48,746 nucleotides of DNA from Bacillota bacterium. Lineage in GTDB: Bacteria; Bacillota; Clostridia; Christensenellales; UMGS416. Positions 23,449 through 30,792 of the stretch are shown piece by piece. The notes under the pieces were generated by a model. The model worked only from the letters and a program-made list of their open reading frames with translations. It made no database searches and had not been told where the DNA came from. The position numbers and the translations under genes are program-made. The stretch is from assembly GCA_023428265.1 (NCBI GenBank), contig JAEYYW010000016.1, positions 1 through 48,746 on the forward strand, in the 5' to 3' direction. Position 1 is the stretch's first letter, and every line of letters begins with the position of its first letter.

Positions 23449-23916
23449 CTACAGCCACTCCGCCGCCAGCCTGAGATACTCCTCGGCATTCTTCTTGGTG
23501 TTTTCGATCTCTTCCGGCTTCACAGGCCGCTTCACCTGGCCGGGCACACCCACAACAAGGCTGCCCGGAGGCACCTTGGTGCCCGGCGACACGACGGCCC
23601 CGGCGCCGATGATGGAGTTTTCTCCCACCACCACGCCATCCAGGATCACCGCACCCATGCCGATCAGCACATTGTCCTCAATGGTGCAGCCATGCACGGT
23701 GGCGTTGTGGCCAATTGTGACGCCCCGCCCGATGATCGTGGGCAGGTTATGGTTCACATGGAGCACCGCGCCGTCCTGCACGTTGCTGATTTCGCCGATG
23801 ATCACCGGCGCAATGTCGCCGCGGATCGTGGCGTTTGGCCACACGTTAACGCCGCAGGCCAGCCGCACATCACCCATGATCACGGCGGAGGGATGGATCT
23901 TTGCTGGATTGCCCAT
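23449..23916 (-). CDS. Gamma-carbonic anhydrase-like left-handed beta-helix protein
   Basis: 155 residues from the ATG at 23916 (AGGAGAG 9 nt upstream; a GTG at 23925 overlaps that site). Hexapeptide repeats run through residues 8-130. The three metal-ligand histidines are visible as VLHVNH (H53), IGHNAT (H70) and VHGC (H75). This is the YrdA/CaiE-like branch, whose enzymatic activity is often unproven. It lies 25 bp after the FMN enzyme and probably in one transcript with the SCIFF genes. Confidence 0.9.
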   Translation of the reverse strand: MGNPAKIHPSAVIMGDVRLACGVNVWPNATIRGDIAPVIIGEISNVQDGAVLHVNHNLPTIIGRGVTIGHNATVHGCTIEDNVLIGMGAVILDGVVVGENSIIGAGAVVSPGTKVPPGSLVVGVPGQVKRPVKPEEIENTKKNAEEYLRLAAEWL

Positions 23917-23941
23917 TGGTTTCACTCTCCTGCGCGCAGCT

Positions 23942-24832
23942 TTATATGGTCCGGATCACAGCAGGGTCAATGCCCTTGAGATCAGGGGAGCCGGTGAAGG
24001 CCATCACGCCAGCAAGCTCCGCCGTGGCCGCCTCGATCCTGGCATGCACGGCCTCCGCCCCACCGGCGGTGAGCGGCTCCATCAATGACCGGCCGAAGCA
24101 CACAGCCGTGGCGCCCAGCGCCAGCGCCTTGAAGGCGTCCATACCGGTGGCAAGGCCGCAATCCACAAAGATCGGGATGCGCCCGGCCACTGCTTTGGCA
24201 ATCTCCGGCAGGATCATCAGCGGCGGCACCGCGAAATCCTGAATGCCATGGTGGTGAGACACCAGAATGCCCGCCACGCCGGCCTCCACGCACTTCAGCG
24301 CGTCCTGCACGCTCAGCACACCCTTGATGAAAAAGGGCAGCTTCGTGGCCTTCACAAAGCTTCTGATCTCCTCCAGCGACTTGGGCTTCATGGGCAGGCC
24401 AAGCACGTTGTCATACTGGCCCTTGCGGTTGAAGCTGTGGTCCACGTCCATACCCACGGCAAAGCAGCCGCAGCGCTCGGCATGGGCGATCTTCTGGAAG
24501 ACCACGGCGTTGTCCGCATGGGGCTTGATGATCTTCACGGTGCGGGCTCCGGTGGCGGTGATCGCCTCCAACTCCGCGTCCTCACCCATGCCGGCCCACA
24601 TCACGGCGTTGGCGGCGCGGGCACCCTTTGCCATTTCCACCATGCCGTTGGGATAGTGGTTGTGCAGATGGGAAAGCGCCGCCGTCATAATCGGTGTGGA
24701 AAAGGTCTCGCCAAAAAGCTTGAGCTCGGTGTTTGGCAGCACGCCGTCGATGTGGCGGAACTCGATCAACAGCGAGTCGATATAGCTCCGGGTAATCTGG
24801 TTGGAATCGCCTGCTCTGGTGCCTTGCGCCAT
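23942..24832 (-). CDS. FMN-dependent alpha-hydroxyacid dehydrogenase-like protein with altered active site
   Basis: 296 residues from the ATG at 24832 (AGGAGGGG upstream). The TIM-barrel FMN fold is recognisable (FSTPIMTAALSHL, PFFIKGVLSVQDALKCVEAG, GILVSHHHG, DAFKALALGATAVCFGRSLM). Family members normally read SNHGGRQ and DGGIRRG at the end of the barrel. Here they read SHHHGIQ and DCGLATG, so the catalytic His can be kept but both substrate-binding Arg positions are replaced. It may not oxidise 2-hydroxyacids. It lies 26 bp downstream of scfB, suggesting co-transcription with the SCIFF maturase. Confidence 0.85.
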   Translation of the reverse strand: MAQGTRAGDSNQITRSYIDSLLIEFRHIDGVLPNTELKLFGETFSTPIMTAALSHLHNHYPNGMVEMAKGARAANAVMWAGMGEDAELEAITATGARTVKIIKPHADNAVVFQKIAHAERCGCFAVGMDVDHSFNRKGQYDNVLGLPMKPKSLEEIRSFVKATKLPFFIKGVLSVQDALKCVEAGVAGILVSHHHGIQDFAVPPLMILPEIAKAVAGRIPIFVDCGLATGMDAFKALALGATAVCFGRSLMEPLTAGGAEAVHARIEAATAELAGVMAFTGSPDLKGIDPAVIRTI

Positions 24833-24858
24833 GTTGCCCCTCCTGATTGATGATGCTG

Positions 24859-26202
24859 CTATTCCTGCCCGGTGGCAAAAAGCCACGCCGCGCACTCCAC
24901 GCGCTTGCGTTCCATTTCGCACTCCAGGTCATAAGGCTTGTTGATGTCGCCGTTTTTGTGCCAGGCGTTGGCCGCGCAGCCGCCGCCGCACCACATCTTG
25001 GCCCAGCAGTCCTGGCATTTGGCAAGCTCCCGCGCCGGGTTGCGGTGGAATGGCCTGCGCTTTTCATCGTCGAGCATGCCGGTCATCACATTGCCCAGCA
25101 GGAAGTCAGTCTCACCCACAAACTGGTGGCAGGGGTAGATGTCTCCCTGCGGCGTGATTGCCACATACTCGCTTCCGGCCCCGCAGCCGGAAAGGCGCTT
25201 ATAGACGCAGGGGCCGCCGCCGAACTCCACATTGAAGTGAAAGAATGTGGGCATTTCGCCCTTCTCCCGGAGCTCTTTGAGCGCTCCGGCCAGCCGTTCA
25301 TACTCGGCAAGGATGGCGTCCACATGCTCCCGGCGCAGCGCCAGCGGAGACTTATCCTCCAGCACCGCCGGCTCCACCGACACGCTGCCAAAGCCCTGGC
25401 GGGCCAGATAAAGCACATCCTCGGCAAAATCCAGGTTGCGGTTGGTGAAGGTGCCGCGCACATAATAGCTTTTGCCGCCGCGCCCGGCCACAAACCGCTT
25501 TGCGTTGGCGAGGATCGTGCTGTGGGAGCCGCCGCCGGTCACGGTCTTGCGCAGTGCGTCATGCACCTCGGGCCGGCCGTCAATGCTGATCACCACGTTG
25601 TGCATTTCCTCGTGAAGGAAAGCCGCCACCTCGTCGGTCAGGCCCATACCGTTGGTGGTGAGCGTGAAGCGGATGCGCTTGTTGTGCTTCTTCTCCAGCT
25701 CGCGGCCATAGGCCACCGTCTGCTTTACCATCTCGAAATTCATCAGCGGCTCCCCGCCGAAGAAGTCCACCTCCAGCACATTGCGGCTGCCGGACTTCGC
25801 CATCAGGAAATCCAGCGCCGCCCGGCCCACCTCCGGGCTCATGAGCGACCGCCCGCCGTGGAAGCTGCCGGTGGCGGCGAAGCAATAGCTGCACCTGAGG
25901 TCGCAGTCGTGGGCGGCATGCAGGCACAGGGCCTTGATTTCCCCGGCAATGTGCTTCTCTTCGAGCTCCGGGGCTTCGGTGAAAAGCTGACCGGCTTCCA
26001 TCAGCCCGCCGATCTCCTCAAAGAGCTCCGCGGCTTCGGTTTGGCCGATCTTGCCGGCCATCACCGCAACGGCCTTCTCCTTGGCCATGCCGCCGGCCAG
26101 CAGGCCGATGGCCTGATAAGCCACCTCATCCAGCAGGTGCACGGCGCCGCTGTATTCATCCAGGGCGATGTATTGCCCTTTGTATTCAAACGTATGTACC
26201 AA
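24859..26202 (-). CDS. scfB: SCIFF peptide maturase, radical SAM/SPASM (thioether-forming)
   Basis: 447 residues from the TTG at 26202, chosen because GGAGAGAG lies 7 nt upstream and the product then begins VHTFEYKGQYIALDEYSGAVH, the family's usual N-terminus. A farther TTG at 26220 lacks such spacing. It has an N-terminal PqqD-like RRE domain (to about 90), the radical-SAM motif CDLRCSYC (C100, C104, C107), FFGGEP, and a Cys-rich SPASM end (GDIYPCHQF, CQDCWAKMWCGGGC). It installs sulfur-to-alpha-carbon type thioethers in SCIFF (ranthipeptide class). The precursor gene lies 182 bp upstream. Confidence 0.95.
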   Translation of the reverse strand: MVHTFEYKGQYIALDEYSGAVHLLDEVAYQAIGLLAGGMAKEKAVAVMAGKIGQTEAAELFEEIGGLMEAGQLFTEAPELEEKHIAGEIKALCLHAAHDCDLRCSYCFAATGSFHGGRSLMSPEVGRAALDFLMAKSGSRNVLEVDFFGGEPLMNFEMVKQTVAYGRELEKKHNKRIRFTLTTNGMGLTDEVAAFLHEEMHNVVISIDGRPEVHDALRKTVTGGGSHSTILANAKRFVAGRGGKSYYVRGTFTNRNLDFAEDVLYLARQGFGSVSVEPAVLEDKSPLALRREHVDAILAEYERLAGALKELREKGEMPTFFHFNVEFGGGPCVYKRLSGCGAGSEYVAITPQGDIYPCHQFVGETDFLLGNVMTGMLDDEKRRPFHRNPARELAKCQDCWAKMWCGGGCAANAWHKNGDINKPYDLECEMERKRVECAAWLFATGQE

Positions 26203-26240
26203 ATTCTCTCTCCATCTCAAGGTGGTCAGCTCAACGCAAC

Positions 26241-26264
26241 AGGGGCGGAGTTCACCCCGCCCCT
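26241..26264 (-). promoter_or_regulatory. Hairpin between scfA and scfB
   Basis: The stem AGGGGCGG / CCGCCCCT has an 8-nt loop and lies 38 bp before the scfB start. On the coding strand no U tract follows, so it is more likely an mRNA stability or partial-attenuation element that keeps precursor levels above maturase levels. Confidence 0.45.
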
Positions 26265-26302
26265 TTGTTTGCTGTCAATAAGGATGTTTTCATCCGCAAT
26301 CC

Positions 26303-26369
26303 CCCAACTGGCCCGGGGCTTGGGGGCAACCCCATGCATTCCCCTCCTTCCCCGATTCCGGGGGAGGGG
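26303..26369. repeat. Two GC-rich palindromes in the scfA-scfB spacer, including family A copy 4
   Basis: CCCCCAA/TTGGGGG (26303-26330) is followed by CCCCTCC/GGGGGAGGGG (26341-26369). The second matches the family A elements at 7957, 20145 and 22063. Both lie in the 3' untranslated part of the scfA message. Confidence 0.6.
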
Positions 26370-26384
26370 CAGGCAGCGAGGGTC

Positions 26385-26522
26385 TTACTTCTTCTCGCAG
26401 GTCTGGTTGCCCACCGTGCAGGACGTTTTGCAGGCAGACTGGCAGCTGGCCTGGCACTGGCCGCAGCCACGGCCGGCGGTGTCTTTCAGGCAGCCCTGGG
26501 CCACGGTCTTTATATGCTTCAT
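26385..26522 (-). CDS. scfA: SCIFF ranthipeptide precursor (seven cysteines)
   Basis: 45 residues, shorter than many gene callers accept. The ATG at 26522 has GGAGGG upstream. It keeps the SCIFF hallmarks MKHIKT, CQSACKTSC and NQTCE. Cysteines lie at 11, 20, 23, 27, 31, 35 and 42. The usual family name stands for six Cys in forty-five; here an extra Cys at 11 falls in the leader-like part. The maturase ScfB forms thioether bridges to Thr or other acceptors. It is preceded by an excellent promoter (26551-26579). Confidence 0.96.
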   Translation of the reverse strand: MKHIKTVAQGCLKDTAGRGCGQCQASCQSACKTSCTVGNQTCEKK

Positions 26523-26550
26523 ATGATCCCTCCGACGTTTCTTTTTGAAT

Positions 26551-26579
26551 ATTATACTTGATTGCGGCTGCACTGGCAA
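26551..26579 (-). promoter_or_regulatory. Promoter of the SCIFF operon
   Basis: On the minus strand, -35 TTGCCA (26574-26579, 5 of 6 consensus), 17 bp, then -10 TATAAT (26551-26556). The leader is about 22 nt. Confidence 0.88.
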
Positions 26580-26615
26580 GGGCGGATGGCCCCTGCCGCC
26601 GGTGCAGGCCTGCGC

Positions 26616-27584
26616 TCACTGTGAGGCAGACGGCTCCCCGGCGGCGCATTCGGCGGCTTCTGCCTTGCGGCTGGCCGAGGCGTCGGCAGCCTGCCGCCGG
26701 GCGACCCACCAGATGCCGGCAAGCACAAGCACAGCTCCGGCAATCTGCAGCGGCAGCAGTGTTTCGCGGCCGATCAACACGCCGGCAAACACAGTGATGA
26801 TCGGCGTGAGGTTGATGAACGTGCCCACGGTACTGGATGGCAGCCGTGACAGCGCGTAGTTCAGCCCGAAAAAGGCCACCACCGACGACAGCACGCCCAG
26901 ATAGGCCACATCCATCAGCACGGTGGTGTTGGCAAAGCCGCTGAGATAAGTACCGATGCCACCCTTGTGCAGCGCGATGCCGGCAATGTTGAACACGATC
27001 GCACCCACCCACATCATCACAAAGGTGGTCTCAATGGGCGAGCACTGCCGCGACACCATGCGGGAAAGCGGGTTATAGATGCCTGCCGCAACCACCGCGC
27101 CCAGCAGCGCCAGCGTGCCCGTGAGCTGGCTGCCGCCGGCGTCCAGCCCCTTGGCAAGCACGATCAGCACCACACCGGCCACACTGATGGCGATGGCCGC
27201 CCAGCTCAGCGCCGACAGGCGCTCCTTCAGCATGACCACCGAGCACACCGTGATGGCCAGCGGCACAAGCGCAATGAGGATGCCGGACTCGGTGGTGGTG
27301 GTGAGCTTCACGCCGATTGTCTCACCCACGAAATAGAGCACCGGCTGCAGGAGCGCAACCAGCAGCAGACCCTTCATCTTCTGCGCGGTGAGCCTGAGCT
27401 TCACGAGGCCCGTTGCGGCAAGCACCGTGAGGAAGCCGGCAGCCACAAGAAAGCGGTAGCCCAGCAGTTGAAAGGTTTCCAGGTGACCAAGAGCGTTTTT
27501 GGTAAACAGGAACGAGAACCCCCACGTGACGGCGGCCACCACCGCCGCCAGGATGGGCATGGCTTTCTTTTGTGCAGACATCAT
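26616..27584 (-). CDS. EamA/DMT-family transporter
   Basis: 322 residues with ten predicted helices in two repeats of five. The first repeat opens AAVVAAVTWGFSFLFTKNAL and the second EamA unit begins near LALLGAVVAAGIYNPLSR. Start at the ATG 27584 (or 27581), with GGGGAAGG upstream. Substrates of this family include amino acids and metabolites; none can be inferred here. The C-terminal ~25 residues are Ala/Ser/Glu-rich and non-membrane. It is transcribed toward the scfA promoter on the same strand. Confidence 0.9.
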   Translation of the reverse strand: MMSAQKKAMPILAAVVAAVTWGFSFLFTKNALGHLETFQLLGYRFLVAAGFLTVLAATGLVKLRLTAQKMKGLLLVALLQPVLYFVGETIGVKLTTTTESGILIALVPLAITVCSVVMLKERLSALSWAAIAISVAGVVLIVLAKGLDAGGSQLTGTLALLGAVVAAGIYNPLSRMVSRQCSPIETTFVMMWVGAIVFNIAGIALHKGGIGTYLSGFANTTVLMDVAYLGVLSSVVAFFGLNYALSRLPSSTVGTFINLTPIITVFAGVLIGRETLLPLQIAGAVLVLAGIWWVARRQAADASASRKAEAAECAAGEPSASQ

Positions 27585-27652
27585 ATGCCTTCCCCAAGTA
27601 AAACTTGGGAGAATTATACCAGATTTTAGCGCGTTACAATAGCATCAATCCG

Positions 27653-29326
27653 TCACTGAACCTTATACCACTGGTTGATGCGGGCATAAGCGTCGTCTTC
27701 CCTGGCTCCGGCCACGGTCCCTGTTAAACTTTTGAGATCATTTGAGGTAAGCAGCGTGTGGTTGCGGAAATATAGGCACAGGATCGGCAGGTCTTCAATG
27801 ATCTTGTTTTGCAGCACGCCGATTTTCACCTTCAGCGAGGCGCTGTCCGGAGAGTTCAGCACATCGGCAAGCAGGGTGTCCATATCGCTTGTGGCGCTGC
27901 CGCCCACATCCAGCTCCCCGTCGGAGCCTAGCAGCGCCCGATAATCCGGCACAGGCGACAGATAGGTGCCGCAGAGCGCCAGGTCAAACCGCTTCTCCTT
28001 GATCATCTTGTCATAATCAGTCCACGCGACCGATTTCACTTCGGTGCGGATGCCGGCTTTGCCCAGTTGGCTGGCGATCAGCAAGGCGGCGTCGTTGCGG
28101 ATCGTGTTGGTTTCGTCGCGATTGGTCAGCAGCGTGAAAGTGAGATCACGCCGCACACCGTCGGGGCTGGTGTCCCAATAGCCGTCTTTGCCGGCTTCGC
28201 CCTTCGCGTCATAGTTATCCTGCCACCCGGCCAGCATGATGAGCCGCCGGGCTTCCGTCACATCGCAGGTGTATTTGAGCACCTTGCCGTCATAAAGCCA
28301 GCTGTCCGGCGGCACCGGCGTGTCGGTCACGATGGCGTGGTTGACATAGGTGTATGACACGATCTCCAGCCGGTCAATGGCATAAGCAATCGCCTGGCGC
28401 ACCGGCTTTTCCTGCAGGTCCGGGGAGCCGAAGTTGAACGCAAGATACTCAAAGTAGCGGGTGGGGTATTCATACACGTTGGCGTCGCCGCTCTCGCGAT
28501 ACTGCGACACGGTGAGGTCATCGGTCTGCACGGCGTCCAGCTGGCTTCCCAGCACCAGCGTGGATACGGCGGTGGCGTTGTCCGGATATACCACAGCCTT
28601 CACCGTGGTGATATAGGGAGCTTTCTTCCACCAATCGGTATTGACCTCCATCGTGATCTCCGCTGCCGATTGCGCCTGCACGCGGTAAGGGCCGGTGCCG
28701 ATGGGCAGATCCGGCGCGCTGCCGCCCTCATAGCCGGCCCCAGCCGGAATGATCGGGAAGTTGAGCGCCTGAAGCGCGCCATAGAATGGCCTTTTCAGCT
28801 CCACCTCCACGGTGTTGCCGTCGCCGGCCTTGCAGCTCTTCACATAGTCGGTCACGAAGCTCCAATACTTGTCGTCGCCCAGGTCCTTGAGCTGTTGAAA
28901 CGTGAACTCCACATCGGCGGCAGTCAGCTCCCGGCCAAGGCGCTGCCACTTCACCCCTGTGCGCAGCGTGAACGTCCAGGTGAGGTCGTCTTTGCCTTGC
29001 TCCCAGGTTTCGGCAAGGCAGGGAGCCGGCGCTCCGGAGTCATCGGTATCCAGCAGGCTCTCAAACACAAGGTGGTAAAGGCTGCTCATCTCTCTGGTCG
29101 TCACCAGCAGAGGGTTGGCAAATGCCGATCCTTCCGGCACGGCGATTGTCATTGTGCCGCCCGGCTGGGGCGCCGGCTCGGTCGCCGCCGCAGTGGGCAC
29201 GGGGGTTGCCGTGGCGGTGGGATCGAGACCTCCCCGGTTGCACCCGGCCATCGTGGCCGCCAGCATCAGCGCGGCCAACACCCCGCCGATCCTACGGATT
29301 ATGGTAAAGCTTTTGATATTTCTCAT
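27653..29326 (-). CDS. Extracellular solute-binding lipoprotein, family 5 (OppA/DppA-like)
   Basis: 557 residues from the ATG at 29326 (AGGAAGG 12 nt upstream; the start lies 35 nt inside the preceding gene). The signal peptide ends TMAGC with lipid Cys 29. A Thr/Pro/Ala-rich linker follows, then the SBP_bac_5 fold: ANPLLVTTREMSSLYHLVFESLL, LTWTFTLRTGVKW, LPIGTGPYRV, VRQAIAYAIDR. It would bind peptides or a similar ligand at the cell surface. No permease or ATPase gene is adjacent, so it is an orphan or works with a distant transporter. Confidence 0.92.
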   Translation of the reverse strand: MRNIKSFTIIRRIGGVLAALMLAATMAGCNRGGLDPTATATPVPTAAATEPAPQPGGTMTIAVPEGSAFANPLLVTTREMSSLYHLVFESLLDTDDSGAPAPCLAETWEQGKDDLTWTFTLRTGVKWQRLGRELTAADVEFTFQQLKDLGDDKYWSFVTDYVKSCKAGDGNTVEVELKRPFYGALQALNFPIIPAGAGYEGGSAPDLPIGTGPYRVQAQSAAEITMEVNTDWWKKAPYITTVKAVVYPDNATAVSTLVLGSQLDAVQTDDLTVSQYRESGDANVYEYPTRYFEYLAFNFGSPDLQEKPVRQAIAYAIDRLEIVSYTYVNHAIVTDTPVPPDSWLYDGKVLKYTCDVTEARRLIMLAGWQDNYDAKGEAGKDGYWDTSPDGVRRDLTFTLLTNRDETNTIRNDAALLIASQLGKAGIRTEVKSVAWTDYDKMIKEKRFDLALCGTYLSPVPDYRALLGSDGELDVGGSATSDMDTLLADVLNSPDSASLKVKIGVLQNKIIEDLPILCLYFRNHTLLTSNDLKSLTGTVAGAREDDAYARINQWYKVQ

Positions 29327-29858
29327 ATGCGTCCATGACCTTCCTGACAAATTCCCTGGTCTCCGGATAGGGGATGCCCGATCCGCCCTCCGTCATCCGG
29401 CCTTCGTCCACCCATTGCCTGACCTTGTTGTCACCGGCGTTGTAGGCGGCGAGCATCAGGGTTTTGTCTCCATCAAACTGTCTTGATAGATAATCCACAT
29501 ACCAGCAGCCCAGCCGGATGTTGGCCGGGCCGTTTTTGAGGTCGCTTTCCTTAAACTCCCAGCCGTTTTTCTCCGCGATCCATTGGCCTGTGCCCGGCAT
29601 AATCTGCATGAGACCGGTGGCCCCCACGCTGGAAACAACCTGCGGCCGCCAGCTGCTCTCCGTGCGGATGATTGCCGCGATGAACAAAGGATCCTGGCCA
29701 TACAGCGCAGCGTTGGCGCGGATATCCTCCTGGTATTTGTAGGGATAGGCGCGATACAGTGACCACAGCGAGCCCAGCGCCACGGCCAGACCCACCAGCA
29801 GCACGCAGACCAGGATGGCCACAACTGCCCTTTTTTTCGTTCCCTTCCGCTTTGCCAT
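29292..29858 (-). CDS. Membrane-anchored lytic transglycosylase (SLT domain)
   Basis: 188 residues. A basic N-terminus and one membrane helix (about 12-33) are followed by the Slt70-type catalytic domain. The catalytic Glu is in IIRTESSW, then GATGLMQIMPGTG and LMLAAYNAGDNKV. It cleaves peptidoglycan glycan strands and acts outside the membrane. The gene order coaE-slt is common in Clostridia. Its end overlaps the start of the solute-binding protein gene. Confidence 0.95.
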   Translation of the reverse strand: MAKRKGTKKRAVVAILVCVLLVGLAVALGSLWSLYRAYPYKYQEDIRANAALYGQDPLFIAAIIRTESSWRPQVVSSVGATGLMQIMPGTGQWIAEKNGWEFKESDLKNGPANIRLGCWYVDYLSRQFDGDKTLMLAAYNAGDNKVRQWVDEGRMTEGGSGIPYPETREFVRKVMDAYEKYQKLYHNP

Positions 29859-29869
29859 CGGCCGACTGT

Positions 29870-30466
29870 TCAGTCCCCTTCCCTCAGTTCGTCATACAGT
29901 GCCTTCAGATATCGGCGGGTGTCTTCCACTGGCCCGCTGGTGTCAATTACCCGCTGGGCACGGGCCCTGCGCTCGCGGTCGGGCATCTGGGCTTCCACCA
30001 TCCGCTCGGCGTCCTCGCGGCTGACGCCGCGCTCCATCACCCGGCGCACCTGCTCATCCACGCCGCAGGAGGTCACCCAAACCTCGTCGGCAGCCTTATC
30101 GGCACCGCTTTCAAACAGCAGCGCCGCGTCCAGCACCACCACTGCCTCGCCTTCCCTGTGGCAGCGGTCCAGAAACCGCGCCATGTCGTCCAGGATCGCC
30201 GGGTGAAGCAGTGCATTCAGTTTTTCTCTGGCCGCTTCGTCGCTGAAGATTGTGTCGGCCATCTTTTTGCGCAGCAGGTTGCCGGCGCTGTCAAAATATG
30301 TGGCGCCAAACTCCCGCCGGATGGCCTTCCAACCCTCCTGGCCCTGCTGCACCACGGTGCGGGCCGCCCGGTCGGCATCCCACACGGCGGCGCCAAGCTC
30401 TATCAGATACGACGAAGCCGTCGATTTCCCGGTTCCAATGCCACCGGTCAGGCCGATGATGCGCAT
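29870..30466 (-). CDS. coaE: Dephospho-CoA kinase
   Basis: 198 residues from the ATG at 30466 (GGAGGG upstream, within the end of a repeat element). The P-loop GLTGGIGTGKST is at the N-terminus. It is followed by the DAD motif (VWDADRAAR) and the DAALLFESG stretch. It phosphorylates dephospho-CoA in the last step of CoA synthesis. It lies downstream of polA after repeat-rich DNA and 11 bp upstream of the transglycosylase gene. Confidence 0.96.
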   Translation of the reverse strand: MRIIGLTGGIGTGKSTASSYLIELGAAVWDADRAARTVVQQGQEGWKAIRREFGATYFDSAGNLLRKKMADTIFSDEAAREKLNALLHPAILDDMARFLDRCHREGEAVVVLDAALLFESGADKAADEVWVTSCGVDEQVRRVMERGVSREDAERMVEAQMPDRERRARAQRVIDTSGPVEDTRRYLKALYDELREGD

Positions 30467-30467
30467 A

Positions 30468-30570
30468 ACTCCCTCCGCCTGCTCCGCAGGCACCTCCCTC
30501 ATTTACCCCCACCGCCTTCAGCGGTGTCACCCCTATGAGGGGTGATTTAGTGGGAGGCATGTTGTTTTTT
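30468..30570 (-). repeat. Family B-like repeat before coaE
   Basis: It contains CCTGC TCC GCAGG, CACCGC CTTCA GCGGTG and CACCCCT ATG AGGGGTG stems. Read on the minus strand it ends in GGCGGAGGGAGTT directly before the coaE ATG. It resembles the element before gatB. Confidence 0.6.
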
Positions 30571-30599
30571 ATTCGTATTTTAGGGCAGGTGATTCCGCT

Positions 30600-30715
30600 C
30601 CTACCGAGAGCCCTCCCTACCCCCTTTGTTTTTGCCGAAGGCAAAAATTTAAGGGGGGATGTCGCCCGCAGGCGACAGGGGTGATTTCCAGTGGGCCGGG
30701 CAGAGCCCGGCCCCT
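30600..30715. repeat. Second repeat block between coaE and polA
   Basis: Stems TTTTTGCC GAA GGCAAAAA, TCGCC CGCA GGCGA and GGGCCGGGC AGA GCCCGGCCC are clustered with CCCTCC/GGGGGG tracts. There is no gene here. Repeat DNA fills the whole 30467-30788 interval together with the 7-bp array. Confidence 0.6.
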
Positions 30716-30744
30716 ACACTACCATCGCATTCAATCTTTATCGC

Positions 30745-30792
30745 CACTACTGACTACTGACTACTGACTACTGACTACTGACTACTGACTAC
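30745..30792. repeat. 7-bp tandem repeat (TGACTAC)n at the polA stop
   Basis: Six exact copies of TGACTAC (30751-30792) after a partial copy. The polA stop codon TAG (complement of 30789-30791) lies in the last unit, so the array is the immediate 3' end of polA. It probably arose by slippage and has no coding role. Confidence 0.85.

Noticed and set aside
30745..30792. Possible CRISPR-like array
   Set aside because: The units are 7 bp and contiguous without spacers, so it is a simple tandem repeat.
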